This document shows, piece after piece, positions 19,216-31,672 of a stretch of DNA of 41,132 bases (its first letter is position 1; every line of letters begins with the position of its first letter). The notes below the pieces were generated by a model, which made no database searches, was not told the origin of the DNA, and saw nothing but the letters and a program-made list of their open reading frames with translations. The translations under genes and the position numbers were made by a program. This DNA is from Isotricha intestinalis (taxonomy: Eukaryota; Ciliophora; Litostomatea; Vestibuliferida; Isotrichidae): assembly GCA_023807065.1 (NCBI GenBank), contig JAJJLU010000456.1:1-41132 (forward strand). The letters are read 5' to 3'.

Positions 19216-22119
19216 TTAGGTTTGTTCTATTTCTTCAATATCAAAATCATCAAAATCATCATCATCTTTTTTATTATTTTGATTATTTCCAATTTCAAAA
19301 TTTTCTTTTCTATTAGATTTAACTTTTTCTCTTTCAAATCCTTCTTCAAATAAATCTCCACCAATATTTTTACTTTTTTCACTTTTCATACTCTTTTTTA
19401 AATCTTGAGGTCTTTCATCACTTAATAAATCTTCTAAATTATTTTCTTTTATATTATTATTATTATTTATTAAATCATTCTGAGCTTGACTTTTTCTTTT
19501 ATTATTATTTAATTCATTATTCTGAGGTTGACTTATTCTTACATTATAATTTAATTCATCAGTTTTTTCCTTTAATTCTTCAACATCTTTTTTTAAATTA
19601 TTAAAATCATTAATTGTAGGATACATATTATTTAATTGATTAATATCTTCATTTGATAATTTATTGTTTTTCCTTTCTTCAAATTGATTTTTTAATTTTT
19701 CAACTTCACTTCTTAAAGCTCCAACTCCATTATCACCTAAACTTTCCATAATATTAGATTCTCTATCTTCGAAATCTTTTTCTAAAGAAGATATTTTTTT
19801 ATTATATTTTCCAAACATTGAAAATAACTTTTGATTTTCATCTTGTGTTCTTTCTGCTTTCCTTATTAATTCTTCTAATTTTGTTAAATCTATATTTGAT
19901 AAATTTTCTATATTTAATGATAATAAAGCATCTAAATTTAATTTTGATAATTTTTCTAAATCTATTTTTTTTAAATTTTCTATTGTTCTTTCATCTAATT
20001 GAGGTTGCATATTTATTTTACTAGAAAGTAAATTATTTAAATCTAAATTATCATTTCTTTGATTTCCTAATAATGATAATTGATTTTGGATTGATGTTAA
20101 TTGATTATTTATTATTTCATTTGATTTTTTTAAATTATCTATTTCTGATTTTAATTTTGGTATTTCTTTTAATTCTTGGAAATTTAAATTATTTAATTCA
20201 TAATAATTTAAATTTTTTAAATTATCAAAATTTAATTTTGATAATTCATCAATATCTAATCTTTGATATTTTAAAAATTCATTTTGAAGATTTTTTAAAT
20301 CATTATTTAATTTATAATAATCATTGTTAATATGTGTTTTAAGAGTATTTTCTAATGAACTTAATTTTTGAGTTGAAATTAAATTATTATTATTATTATT
20401 ATTTTCAATTTCTTTTATTTTTCCTTTTAAATCTTCAACATTTTTTTTTATATTATTTAATTGATTTGATGATAAATTGAAATCATCAGGTTGTTTTATT
20501 GAAGAGTTAAAAGAAGTATTATTTATATTATCAATTCTTAATTCAATTTGATTTTGTTTATTATTCAATTCTTCATTTTTTTTTTCTAAAGAATCAATTA
20601 GATTTTTTAAATTATCACTTTCTTGTTTTGTTGTTAAATTATTTATTGTGTTTTTTAAATTATCAATATCTAATTTTAATTTTGGAATTTCTTTTATTTC
20701 TTTGAAATTCATGTTATTAATTTCTTGATAAGGAAGATTGTTAATTTTATCTATATTTAATTGAGATAAATTTTCTATTTTTCTTTTTAATTCTTGATTT
20801 TCATTTTGAAGATTTTCAAAATTATTATTTAAAGGATTATAATCATTTTGAATATGACTTTTAAGATTATTTTCAAGATTATTTAATTTTTGATTGTCAA
20901 CTAAATTATTATTATTATTAAAACCACTACTTTCATTTAAACCATTTATTTGATTTTTTAATTGATCAATTTCATTTTTTAAATCATCATATTTATTATT
21001 ATTATCAGAAGATATTTTATTTTCTATTGTTAATATTCTTAAATCATTTTCATTTTGTTTTTTATAAATATCATTATAATTATTTTTTAAATCATCAATT
21101 TCACCAGTTTTATCTTTTAATTCATTTAGAGTATTTAAATCAAAACGATTAATATCGTATAAATTTAATTTACCTAATTGTTTTAAATCAATTTTAGAAA
21201 GACTTTCTAAATCTCTTTGATAATTTTTAAAAGTCAAAACATCATTTTGTAAATTAGATATATCATTTTTAATTCTATTATTTTCACTATTTAAATTATC
21301 ATATTTCATATCATTTTGATTATTTTTCATAAAATTTTCCATATCATCAATTTGTATTTTTACTTTATTTTTATATGTATTTAAAGAAGAATCCATATTA
21401 TTCATTTTATTATTTAAATCATTTATAGTATTATAAAATTCATTTTTATCAATGTAATTATTGTTATTTCTACCTGAATCATTTTTGAATGAATTTTTTT
21501 GTAATTTTTCATAAGAATTTTTAATTTCGTCACAATAAGAAATTAAATTATTAATTTTATTATTTAATTCTCTAATTTTATCTTCATATTCAGTTCTTGG
21601 AGTAAACTTGTTAACATCAATATTATTAGGACTAGGTTTTAATAAATCTAAAGGAATATTATTATAATCAGGATATTGACTAGAATTAATTTTATTTTCT
21701 AAAACAGTACAATTATTTTGCATTTCTTTCTGATAAGGAATAATTAATGTTGAAAATTCATCTTTAATTAATTTTTTAATATAATATTCATTTGTAGGTG
21801 ACATAATATCGTTTTGAGGAAAAGAATTAGTAGTAGCAACATATGGTTTTGTTTGTGAAAGATAAATGTTTTGATTTTTTAAATTTGCTATTTGAGAAGC
21901 GTCTATTATTCTATCTGCTGGTATTTGAAGAAATTGAGTTTGAGAATTAATATTATTTGAATTTATAATTTCATATCTATCGCTACTTAAATTATTTAAT
22001 TTTAATTGTTGATATGTATTATAATTTTGATCTTCTATTATACGGGATCTGCGATTTAATTTATCTTCTATATCATTTATTACACTATATATATGCTGGG
22101 CTCTTGGAGTATTTGACAT
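19216..22119 (-). CDS. Large coiled-coil protein with internal repeats
   Basis: 967 residues, almost entirely predicted coiled coil rich in Asn, Leu, Lys and Glu. Two related blocks about 175 residues apart (roughly 405-490 and 580-665) share LENNLKSHI-N-DY/LENTLKTHINNDY and NNMNFKEIKEIPKLK/NNLNFQELKEIPKLK. A leucine-spaced motif of the type KLN[LF]-x-x-[LI]-x-x-L occurs about four times (near 300, 455, 630 and 715), giving short regular non-coiled-coil breaks. The C-terminus is very acidic (DDDDFDDFDIEEIEQ). There is no transmembrane or catalytic domain. A cytoskeletal or basal-body scaffold is a guess; I do not recognise a named family. Confidence 0.75.
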   Translation of the reverse strand: MSNTPRAQHIYSVINDIEDKLNRRSRIIEDQNYNTYQQLKLNNLSSDRYEIINSNNINSQTQFLQIPADRIIDASQIANLKNQNIYLSQTKPYVATTNSFPQNDIMSPTNEYYIKKLIKDEFSTLIIPYQKEMQNNCTVLENKINSSQYPDYNNIPLDLLKPSPNNIDVNKFTPRTEYEDKIRELNNKINNLISYCDEIKNSYEKLQKNSFKNDSGRNNNNYIDKNEFYNTINDLNNKMNNMDSSLNTYKNKVKIQIDDMENFMKNNQNDMKYDNLNSENNRIKNDISNLQNDVLTFKNYQRDLESLSKIDLKQLGKLNLYDINRFDLNTLNELKDKTGEIDDLKNNYNDIYKKQNENDLRILTIENKISSDNNNKYDDLKNEIDQLKNQINGLNESSGFNNNNNLVDNQKLNNLENNLKSHIQNDYNPLNNNFENLQNENQELKRKIENLSQLNIDKINNLPYQEINNMNFKEIKEIPKLKLDIDNLKNTINNLTTKQESDNLKNLIDSLEKKNEELNNKQNQIELRIDNINNTSFNSSIKQPDDFNLSSNQLNNIKKNVEDLKGKIKEIENNNNNNNLISTQKLSSLENTLKTHINNDYYKLNNDLKNLQNEFLKYQRLDIDELSKLNFDNLKNLNYYELNNLNFQELKEIPKLKSEIDNLKKSNEIINNQLTSIQNQLSLLGNQRNDNLDLNNLLSSKINMQPQLDERTIENLKKIDLEKLSKLNLDALLSLNIENLSNIDLTKLEELIRKAERTQDENQKLFSMFGKYNKKISSLEKDFEDRESNIMESLGDNGVGALRSEVEKLKNQFEERKNNKLSNEDINQLNNMYPTINDFNNLKKDVEELKEKTDELNYNVRISQPQNNELNNNKRKSQAQNDLINNNNNIKENNLEDLLSDERPQDLKKSMKSEKSKNIGGDLFEEGFEREKVKSNRKENFEIGNNQNNKKDDDDFDDFDIEEIEQT

Positions 22120-22229
22120 TTTATTTTATATATAAATTTTTTTATATTTATTTTATTACTTTTAATGATTGATTTTTTAAATAATAATTATGTATTTAAT
22201 AAATATTATTATTGTCTTACTTTAATTAA

Positions 22230-25200
22230 TTATATTATATTATATAATTCTTTTATTTTTAATTTTGGATCATCTGTTCCTATCCACATTTCTTTATTAT
22301 CTTTCTCTTCAAATCTGATATTTATTAATTCATCCAATTGTTCAACAACTAAAGCTGATTTATCACTAAATAAAAAAATAAGTTAAAAATATAATATACT
22401 TATATATAACATTATCACAAGAAACAAATTTAAAATCAGTTAAATCAATATAATTTTCAAATTGATGATCAATCTCAATTGAAGTTTCTAAAAAAAGTTA
22501 AATAATTATTTTACTATTCAAAATAAATTCAATTAAATTAATATTTCTTTTTGTATATCTTATACTTTTTTCTTTAAATAAATTAATGTCAATGTTAATT
22601 TCTTCTTGTTGATTATTATTATGTTGAAATTTATACATTTTTAATCCTTCTATAGGATACATTGAAGGTGGAATTGGATTATGTTCATACCATTCTTTCA
22701 TTTTTTCAAAAATATTTTTAAAATTATCAACATAACTAAACATCTTTTTTGAATCACTTAAAAATATGTTTATTGTAAATAATATGCAATAATCACAATG
22801 AGAATATACTTTATCATATTTAAAAATTAATTTAAAGAAAGAATTTAAAGTATTTTTTATTCTGAAATTTTTATTATCTTGATCTTTATCATTTATATTA
22901 ACAATAAATCTTTTAAAAATTATCATATAATTATCTAATTCAATACTGTCCTTATTTTCTATAATTGTCATAAATGCATTTATAAAGTTTTTTGTATTTT
23001 CTTGATTATCAATACACATTTTATTAATTAATTTAGATAAACAAAAAGCATCTTGTTTAGTTCTAACAATTGAAAATAAATCTAAAACAAAATCTAATTT
23101 ATTAAATTGATAGGTTTTGTCGATTTTCAAAGAAGAAAATCCACTATATAATAATTCAAATAATAACATATTAATGTAACTTTCTTTTCTATACATTGCA
23201 GATTTATCTTTTGAAATTGTATTTCCAACTTGATTATTAATCATTGGAGCTAAAATATTATGTTCACAATCCATTACTTTTAAATCAAAATCTAAACTGT
23301 AATTTGAAGGAATTAATTTATCTGCATATTTAGGAAGAAGATGATATATTAAATATTTTAAAAATGGGATTTTAACAACTAAATATGCTTTACAAAATTG
23401 ATCAATATGTGCAAATCTATATAATACATAATATAAAAACATACAATCAATATCATCTGAAATTTTTTGAATTAAAAATATTACATTATTTATGAATTTT
23501 AAAAGAATTTTTGGTATATGTATTGCTTCAAGATGATTATTTAATTCTAAATCAAATGATCCTTTCCTTTTTGAATCATCTTTATTATTCTTTATAATAA
23601 CTGTTTTACTATTACTATTTTTTTTATCATTATAATTGCTGAAAAAAAGTGTCATTGAAGAACCACTTCTTTCACTTTTACTAATATCATTACTATCTAA
23701 TGCATTAATATTATAAAAAGCTAAATCGTTATTTTTTTTATTTTGATTCTCATTTTTATTGTTGTTAAGATTTTCATTATGTGTTTCATATATTTTAATC
23801 ATAGCACAATAAATTATTCCTACAAATAGTTTTTTCATTTCTGTGATAGGACAATTAACTAAATATTCCATTAAAGTTTTAATATCACAAAACTCTTCTA
23901 TTAAAAATTCAGAACATTCATTATATTTATTTAAAAAAAATTTTATTAAATCAACATTACCTCCTAAATAAGTTTTTTCTTTTGCTCTAACAAAAACATT
24001 AAAAAAATATAATAATAAAAATTGGAATATCATTGAAATATTATCATTTGGTTGTTTTTTATTTGAATTATCATTAATTATTAATTTAATAGTTCCTCCT
24101 TCAATATAATTATTTAAATTAGAACCAATTGGAGTATTTCTTAAACGTAAAATATCTTTAGATACAATTTTTTCATCTTTTGTTCTAGTTAAATTTTGAA
24201 GTGAAATTATAAATTCATTTCTATTGTTAAAAGATAAACTTAAAAAATTTACTAAAAATTGTAGTATAAATCTATGATATTCAGTAGAAAAAATAATTTT
24301 TTGAATATTATATTGAAAAATATTTTCATTTATTTTTTTACAAATAGAATCTTCTTTAATATTATTAGAAATTTCATTATAAATATGAACATCATTAAAT
24401 TTTTCACAATTACTTTCATCATCTTTTTCATAAAAAAGCAAATAAGCATTTTTATTTATTTCTACTTTTTCATTTTTTTTAGTTTTTTCATTAAAAACAA
24501 ATTCAAATCCACCAAAAGTTTCTTTTTTTAAATTATTAATATCAAATTTCTCAACAGAAATATCATTAAATTCATACCATTCATTAGAATTATTATCATA
24601 AATAAAAGAATAATAATGTCCTTTATTACTATCACCAGAATGAACAACAATACTTTTTAATTTATAATTATTATTTACTTTTTTTATATTTCTATTATTA
24701 TTTAAATAATCATCAGTATAATTAGTCATATCAAAAGATAAGGGAAATTCATAATAATCATTTATTTTTGTTTTTGTCATTGTATAATAATCAAATTCTA
24801 TTCTTTTTAAAACAAAAAGTAATATTCTTGGTAAAGTTTTAAAAGTTTGATTTTTTTTTGATGGAATTTTCATATGACAAGATTCACAAATAATTGAATT
24901 TTCATTTTCCATTAATTCACTTTCTATATAAGCATCTAATGATTCAAATAAATTTTTTTTATTTTTTATTTGTAATTGAATTGAATAAAATGACACTTCA
25001 TTTTTTCTTTTATGATTACATTTTTGGAAAATTAAATTATCATAATTTTTTCCTTGGAAAAAATGTTTAATTAAATTAGCATTATTTGTATTTTTTAAAT
25101 GATTTTCTAATTTATCAATAAATAAATTAAAAAATTCATCAACATCCATTTGTTCTCTTACATTTAATTCTTCATTATCAAAATTTTTTGCAAAATCAAC

Positions 25201-28200
25201 TGGAATGAAATATTTAGAATTAATAAATTTTAAACTATTAAAAAGATATTTTAATTGATATAAAACATTTTTTTCTTCAATTTTACATTCTGTATTTAAA
25301 ATAGATTCTCTAAATTTAATATTTGAAAATAATACTTGAAATAAACTATTCATATAACATGTATTACCTAAATTTTTTAATCCTACAAATTGGTTTTTAC
25401 GTTCATCAAAAGATAATTTCCAATCTAAAAGACGAGAACTTTTCCAAAATTGAAGTTCATGAAAATTATATAATTGAGTTAATATTTCTTTTCTTTTTAC
25501 TTCATTGTTTATTATTAATAATGTTAATAAATCAGATGCTATTAAAAAAGTAGATTTATTTTTTACAGTTATTGTATTTGAATTTAATGGATCTTTAATA
25601 CATTTACTAAATAAAATTTTATAAAAAAGAAAATTTGGAAAATCAAATTTTTGTCCACTTATTTTATCAAAAGTAATTGAATAATTCTTTATTATTGAAT
25701 ATATTATTAAAAAATATCCTGAAAGTAATCCTTCTCTTACTTGGTTTGATACTATTTCAGGAAGAATTTTATTTCCAAATTCTTTGAAATCAAAATTTAC
25801 TTTTAATTCATGTGCTTTATTTATTATTTTTTCATATATATCAAAAAAAGGTTCAAATGTTAAATCCTCATTTTTATTTGAAATATCATTTAATTGATTT
25901 AGAATTTTATCTGAAAATAAGAATTGAATAAGAAAATTAATAAATTTAATTTCTAAATCATGATTTTTTGAATCAAATAAATCATAATCAAAAAGAATTC
26001 TAATAAATTTTATATAATTGTCTTTCAATAAAGTATTTTTTGATTCAATAATTCCAGGAATTAAAATATTTAAAAATTGTTTATTTTGATTTCCATTTAA
26101 TATATTTTCGATAAGTTTTATAAAAATTTTTTTATTTCCAGAAATAAAGTTAAGGATAATATCAATTATTGTAGATTGATTTTCATATATATTTCCTTCA
26201 TTTTTAAATACTGTTGAATTATAAAAAATATCATTTATAAATTGTAAACTTTTTTCTATTATTAGGTTATCAATATCTGAAGTAATTAATTTAAAAAGTT
26301 CAAACAAAAATTTTATTGTCCTTAACATTTGAAGTTTTTCTTTATTTTGTTTATATTCTTCAATATCTTTTATTTTAACAGAATAATTTTTAATAAATAA
26401 TAAAACTTTTTTCACCCAAATATCATTCTTTATTAATAAATCTATAAAAGTTTTATTGTCTTTATTTTGATTCAAAATAGTTATAAGATTTAATAATAAA
26501 TAATTAATATAACACGAACTTACATCATTGAACTGAAAAATGTTATCAATTTCTTTTTTTAATTCACTTGAAACATTCTTTTCAGTAATATATTTTTTTA
26601 TTTTAATATTTAAATCATTATGTTTTTCAACATCTTTTTTTAAAATATGCCAAATATCTAAACAATAATTTTTATTTTTATGTTTTAATAATTTAAGGAA
26701 AGTTTGCTGAAATTGACTTGATTTTAATAATTCTTTAGGATTATTAGGACAATTAATAATTGGATTTTGAATAGTTAAAACAGTGATATTAATTGTATTT
26801 TTTGGTGAAACTTTTTTATTTGAATTAAGAATTAAACGATTAAATAATTGATAGTCATCACATAAATCAAATGAATATATTAAATTTTTTCCTAAATTAA
26901 GTTGAAATTGAATCGTATTTACTGGAATTTGAAAATGATTTGAAATTTTATATCTTATCATATAAAAAGGTTCATTAAAAGAAATATTTAATTTATAAGT
27001 GTTTTGATTATAAGAAAATATATATTGCATAATTTCATCTTTTGGAATATTTAATTCTATTGAAAATGTTTGAGAAAAATCATTTATTATTTCACCTGGT
27101 AATCCAATGTTTTTTTCTATTGTATTTATTAAAAGAATTAAACCTTTTATTCCATTTTCATTATTAATTAAATATTCACTTATTTTATTTATAAAATTTG
27201 TCCAAAATGTTACAGCTTCTTTTGATTTAGGATTTATAATATTAATACATATATTAGTTAAAAGTAAACTAATTTCTTTTTGGGTTTCTATGTTTTGAGT
27301 ATATATTAATGCATCCATTAATTTTGTAAATCCAATAATTTGATTAGGATCTGCTTTTTTAACTAAAAAATTACTTTCATAAATTTGTATAAGAGAATTA
27401 TTTGAATAATTAATATCTAACATTAAATCCTTGAATAATCTAAATGATTCTAAATTATCAATTTTAAACAAATCATTTTTAAGAAAAATTAATTGAAATA
27501 ATTTTGATTTAAAATTATATGAAATATTATTTATATTAGTTCGAAGATTTTTAATAAAAAATTCTTTTGAAATATTATCCTTGACGAATGAATTCCATAA
27601 TTTAATAAAATTTGTAAAATTGATTTCAATATCTATATTTTTATTTAATAAAGTAATAATTAATTCAATTCTAATTTCAGTATTTCTTGAATGAGGATAA
27701 AAACCTTGAAATATAATATTTGATATATCATCATTTTTTTTTTGTTTATATTTATCATTAGAATATACTTTATTATAATAATTATTTAAATTATCAACAA
27801 TCAAATCAGAAATTGTGTTTTTTTTAATATTAATATTTTGTAACAATAAAATATAATTTGGATTAATTGAAAATAAATAATTTAATAAAAGTAAAGTTTG
27901 AACTTCACTATGATTAGAATTTAAATTTTCTATAATTTTATTTAAAACTAAATTTCCTAAATTTTCATTTATAATTTTAATATTAAAAATTTCTTTAAGT
28001 GAATTAACACAAGTTTCAATAATTTCAACAATCATTAATTTATTACTGAAAGGATTTTTTATATAATAATCATCTAACATATAATTCCATAATAATGGAA
28101 TTCCATAATATTTTTCTTCTTTAAAATCCGAGTTATTAATATTTTCATGATTATAATTAATTTGATTTCCAAATTCAGATAAATAATTTATTGTAAATTC

Positions 28201-30045
28201 TTTAATAAAATTTATATTATCTTTTGTAAGTTCTCTATTTCCTACAAATTCTTTAATTAATTTAAATGTATATATTCTATCATCTTCAACAATAAATTTT
28301 GCTAGTTGAGCAATTATATTTTTAATAATTTTTAAGAGATTAATTTCATTGTTTTTTTCTGCATTAAATAATTTTTGAAATAAACAATCAATAATATTTT
28401 TTCTCTTTGTTAATATTGTTTCTATTTCTAAATCTTTTAAATTAAAATTATTTTTATACATGAACATTATTATTAAAAATGATCTTTTCAAAATTTCTTC
28501 ATTTACTTTATTTTCTAAGATAAAATCTAAAATTTGGAAATCGTTTAATATATTAATGAAAGTTTTATGAGTTATATTTTCAATTTTTTTATCGTTTTCA
28601 ATTGTTACATTTTTATCCATAAATTTTTGATAAGATTTATCATTATTAACTATAATAGAATTAAAGATATTTATTGATTGAATTTGTTTTTTTAAATTAT
28701 TGCTTTTCAAACAACTAAACAAATAATTTAAATATAATTCGTGAAATATATTTTGTTGAATTTGATTATTAAAAGTTGAAATAGAAGAAACTCTTTGAAA
28801 AACAGTGATGAAATCATTTGTAGACAATTTTTTTATTTCATTTTCAGATAAATTCATTATTCTTTTTTTCAAATAATCTTTAATCAGAGAGAATTTATTT
28901 AAAAATTCATCATTTGATTGTTCTAAAAAATTATAAACTCTTTTGAATAAAAGAATAAAATCATAAATATATTCAATAGTAAAATTAGAATTACAAACAA
29001 TATAATCAGAAAGAACTTGATATCCATTTATACTATTAAAATAGTCAATTAAAAAAGTAATTGGTAATAATGGTATTTTTTGTTCATCATTAACTCTAAA
29101 AAAAGATATTTGACCTTTATAAATATCATTCTTACAAATTTTTTTAATATCCTTATTATATAAAGAAGAAATAACTTGTTGAATTTCTTTTGAATATTTA
29201 AGATAAAAATCATTGTATTTTGGAAATAAACCATAAATTTTACTATATAAATTTTGAGCATCTTCTTCAAAAGAAATAATTGCATATTTTCTATCAATTA
29301 AAACAATATCTTCTAATTCAGTTCCTTTTATTTCTTTATATTTAATTATAATATCATTATTATTTTTAAGATAATCATAATAATTTTTTATTAACTTTAA
29401 TATTAAAAGAAATATTTGTATACAAAGATCAATTCCTTCGTTATTATTATTAATATTTAAAACATTATCAAACCATAAATATAGTTTTCCTCTTAAATTA
29501 TGATACATTCTATAAGCACTAATTTGACCAAAATTTTTTTCAAATATTTGATTATTACCAAAATTGAAATTAATTAGATTTTCAATAAAAGATTTTATGC
29601 TATGAAGTTCTTTTAAATGAGATCTTTCAATTGGAAGTCTGCTTGCATTTATTTTTGTATATTTTCTCAAATAACTTATTTTTTCTGAATCAAATATAAA
29701 AGCTTTTATTTCATGTTCTTTCCTTTCACAATCCCAAACTGTAATAATTTCTTCATTAATTTCCTTAATTCTCCCTATTTTCCATTCTCCATTTATATTT
29801 ATATCACAATAATTATTTACTGAATAGCAATTACTATAATTTGATTCTTTGATTTTATTTAATTCAAATAATTGTTTGTCATCCAATAATTGTTGAATAG
29901 TATTATTATTATCATTAATATTATAATTATCATAACTATTTATGTTAATATTATTATTATTATTATTGTAATTATTATTGTTATAATTATTATTGACGTT
30001 ATTATCATCATTATCATTAAATAATTGGAAATTATCGTCTTCCAT
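22230..30045 (-). CDS. Giant ubiquitin carboxyl-terminal hydrolase (USP9X/USP34-like), three exons
   Basis: The exons are 30045-22515, 22487-22400 and 22365-22230, giving 2584 residues. The first frame alone stops 5 codons into an intron; splicing adds about 73 residues. Order: a poly-Asn stretch (13-50); a Tudor/SH3-like segment with WKIGRIKEI (about 75-120); a long helical repeat region; a ubiquitin-like stretch (about 1000-1100); and the USP catalytic domain (about 1555-1850). Catalytic Cys1563 lies in GLKNLGNTCYMNS and His1810 in GHYYSFIYD, with the WYEFND Asp/Asn after it; a CxxC half of the zinc finger is kept (CESC). A helical C-terminal region follows. Large USPs of this layout remove ubiquitin from trafficking and signalling proteins. 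Active-site residues are complete, so it should be active. The exact orthologue among USP9X, USP24 and USP34 is not decided. Confidence 0.9.
22366..22399 (-). other. Intron 2 of the USP gene, 34 nt
   Basis: On the minus strand it begins GTATATTATATT and ends TTTTTTTATTTAG. Removing it keeps the frame open, joining VSCDNVIYN to DKSALVVEQLDEL. The exon downstream then runs to a TAA at 22230-22232. Confidence 0.75.
22488..22514 (-). other. Intron 1 of the USP gene, 27 nt
   Basis: On the minus strand it begins GTAAAATAATTA and ends TTTTTTTAG, with in-frame TAA. Splicing replaces the apparent end (SKIII, stop) with KTSIEIDHQFENYIDLTDF, which stays open. Confidence 0.75.
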
Positions 30046-30206
30046 TATATTATTATTTAATTTTAATAATATTAAAATTTAGAATTAATGTTATTTTTTC
30101 ATCATAAAGAGGAAAATAATAACTATTATTAAATAACAAAAAAAGATATTAAAATGATTTTCTAATTATTAAATTAAAAAAATAAATTTAAATAGCTCTT
30201 TAATTT
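30046..30206. promoter_or_regulatory. Divergent promoter region, 161 bp
   Basis: It separates the starts of the USP gene (minus) and the F-x-P repeat gene (plus). It is AT-rich without a clear motif. Confidence 0.4.
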
Positions 30207-31619
30207 ATGAAATCAAACAATTCAAATTTAAATTCAAGAAAAAGCACAAATCCTCAAATGATTAAAACATTTTCATTTTCAATCATTGAAAACCCAAATT
30301 TAAAAAGAAATTCAAAAAAGAATATAAAAAGTACTAAACCTATTCATTATCAAAAAAGAAATATATTGTCAAAAAATCAAAATAAAATAAAAAGACCAAA
30401 ATCATCAACTAATTCTTCAAAGAACAAATTATATTATGATAATTCAACATTTATTCAACCTAAGATTTCTCAAAAGGAACAAGACTTAGTTTTTAATGCT
30501 TTATATAATGACAGTATAGTTAGAAAAGAAAAGTTAAGAAATTTAAGTAAAGAAAGAGAAAATCAATTAAATTCAATATATACTTTTTGTCCTATTCAAA
30601 TCCCAAATAAATTCAACGAAAGATATAATAGAAAATTAATTAAATCTTATAGTAGACTTAATATAAATAATGTTACCAATAATGATAATTTAAATTATTA
30701 TTATCAGAATAATAATTTTTATAATAGACTAGATATGTATAATAGAAAGAAAAAAGAAAATTTAGAAAAAATTAAAAATGATATTTATGAAATAATACCT
30801 CATCCAAAAAATATTAAAATGAATTCAAAAGATTTTCAATTACCTTATAATTCTCAAAAATTTATAGATTTTAAAAATCAAAAAATAGAAAGATTAAGAG
30901 AAGAATTATTACATGAAAGTGGAATTACATTTAAACCTAAATTAAATGAAAATGTTAATGCATATATCACAAATACTTTTCATCAAAGAAATGAAGCTTT
31001 TCAAAAATCAAGAGAAATAAAATTAAATAATGTTTATGAAGATAATGAATGTACATTTTCTCCAAAAATAAATTATGAAAGTTCCTTAATTCAATTTAAT
31101 TCAAATGTTGGAAATAGATTATATAATTATCAAAAGTTTTATAAAAAGAATTTAGATTACATAAGAGAAAAAAATGAAAAATTTTATCCTTTTAAACCTA
31201 AAATTTCTAAGAATACATATAGTATACTTGAAAATAGGAAAAAAAATATAAGATATATTAAGGAACATCCTTATTTTCAAGAAAATTTTGATACAATTAT
31301 TCATGAAAGTAAAGATTATAGTGAATCAATTAGAAAAATTAATTTGTTGACTGAAAAGCAAAAAGGTAAAAGTGAATCTAAACAAAAAGTTAATCAAAAA
31401 AAAATCATTCAATCATGTGATAATGAAAATAAATTAAATAATAATATTGAATTTGAAATAAATGAGAGAAAGAAAAGAAATTTCAATGAAAATAATTTAG
31501 GATATAAATATTTTTCAAATGGAAATAAAATTGAAGAAAAAGAAAGACCTACTACAAATTGTTCTTCAAATAATTCAAAATCAATAGTTAATTTAAATTA
31601 TTATGAAAATTTAATATAA
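30207..31619 (+). CDS. Basic protein with repeated F-x-P-x-[IL] motifs
   Basis: 470 residues, Asn/Lys-rich and with no membrane segment. A short motif recurs: TFIQPKIS (81-88), TFCPIQI (126-132), TFKPKLN (241-247), CTFSPKIN (282-289) and PFKPKIS (328-334), several followed by an RLY-type tyrosine helix (for example NRLYNYQKF near 303). I have seen similar F-x-P-x-I...LY repeats in uncharacterised ciliate and flagellate proteins, but I cannot name the family, and no function should be assumed. The same-strand neighbour 53 bases downstream is another filamentous protein. Confidence 0.65.
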   Translation: MKSNNSNLNSRKSTNPQMIKTFSFSIIENPNLKRNSKKNIKSTKPIHYQKRNILSKNQNKIKRPKSSTNSSKNKLYYDNSTFIQPKISQKEQDLVFNALYNDSIVRKEKLRNLSKERENQLNSIYTFCPIQIPNKFNERYNRKLIKSYSRLNINNVTNNDNLNYYYQNNNFYNRLDMYNRKKKENLEKIKNDIYEIIPHPKNIKMNSKDFQLPYNSQKFIDFKNQKIERLREELLHESGITFKPKLNENVNAYITNTFHQRNEAFQKSREIKLNNVYEDNECTFSPKINYESSLIQFNSNVGNRLYNYQKFYKKNLDYIREKNEKFYPFKPKISKNTYSILENRKKNIRYIKEHPYFQENFDTIIHESKDYSESIRKINLLTEKQKGKSESKQKVNQKKIIQSCDNENKLNNNIEFEINERKKRNFNENNLGYKYFSNGNKIEEKERPTTNCSSNNSKSIVNLNYYENLI

Positions 31620-31672
31620 TATTTTTTTATAAACAAATATAAATATAACTTAATTTATAAAAATAATTATTA

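Noticed and set aside
22165..22386. 73-codon plus-strand frame
   Set aside because: It is antisense to the newly recognised third exon of the USP gene and its second intron, which give a coherent protein reading.
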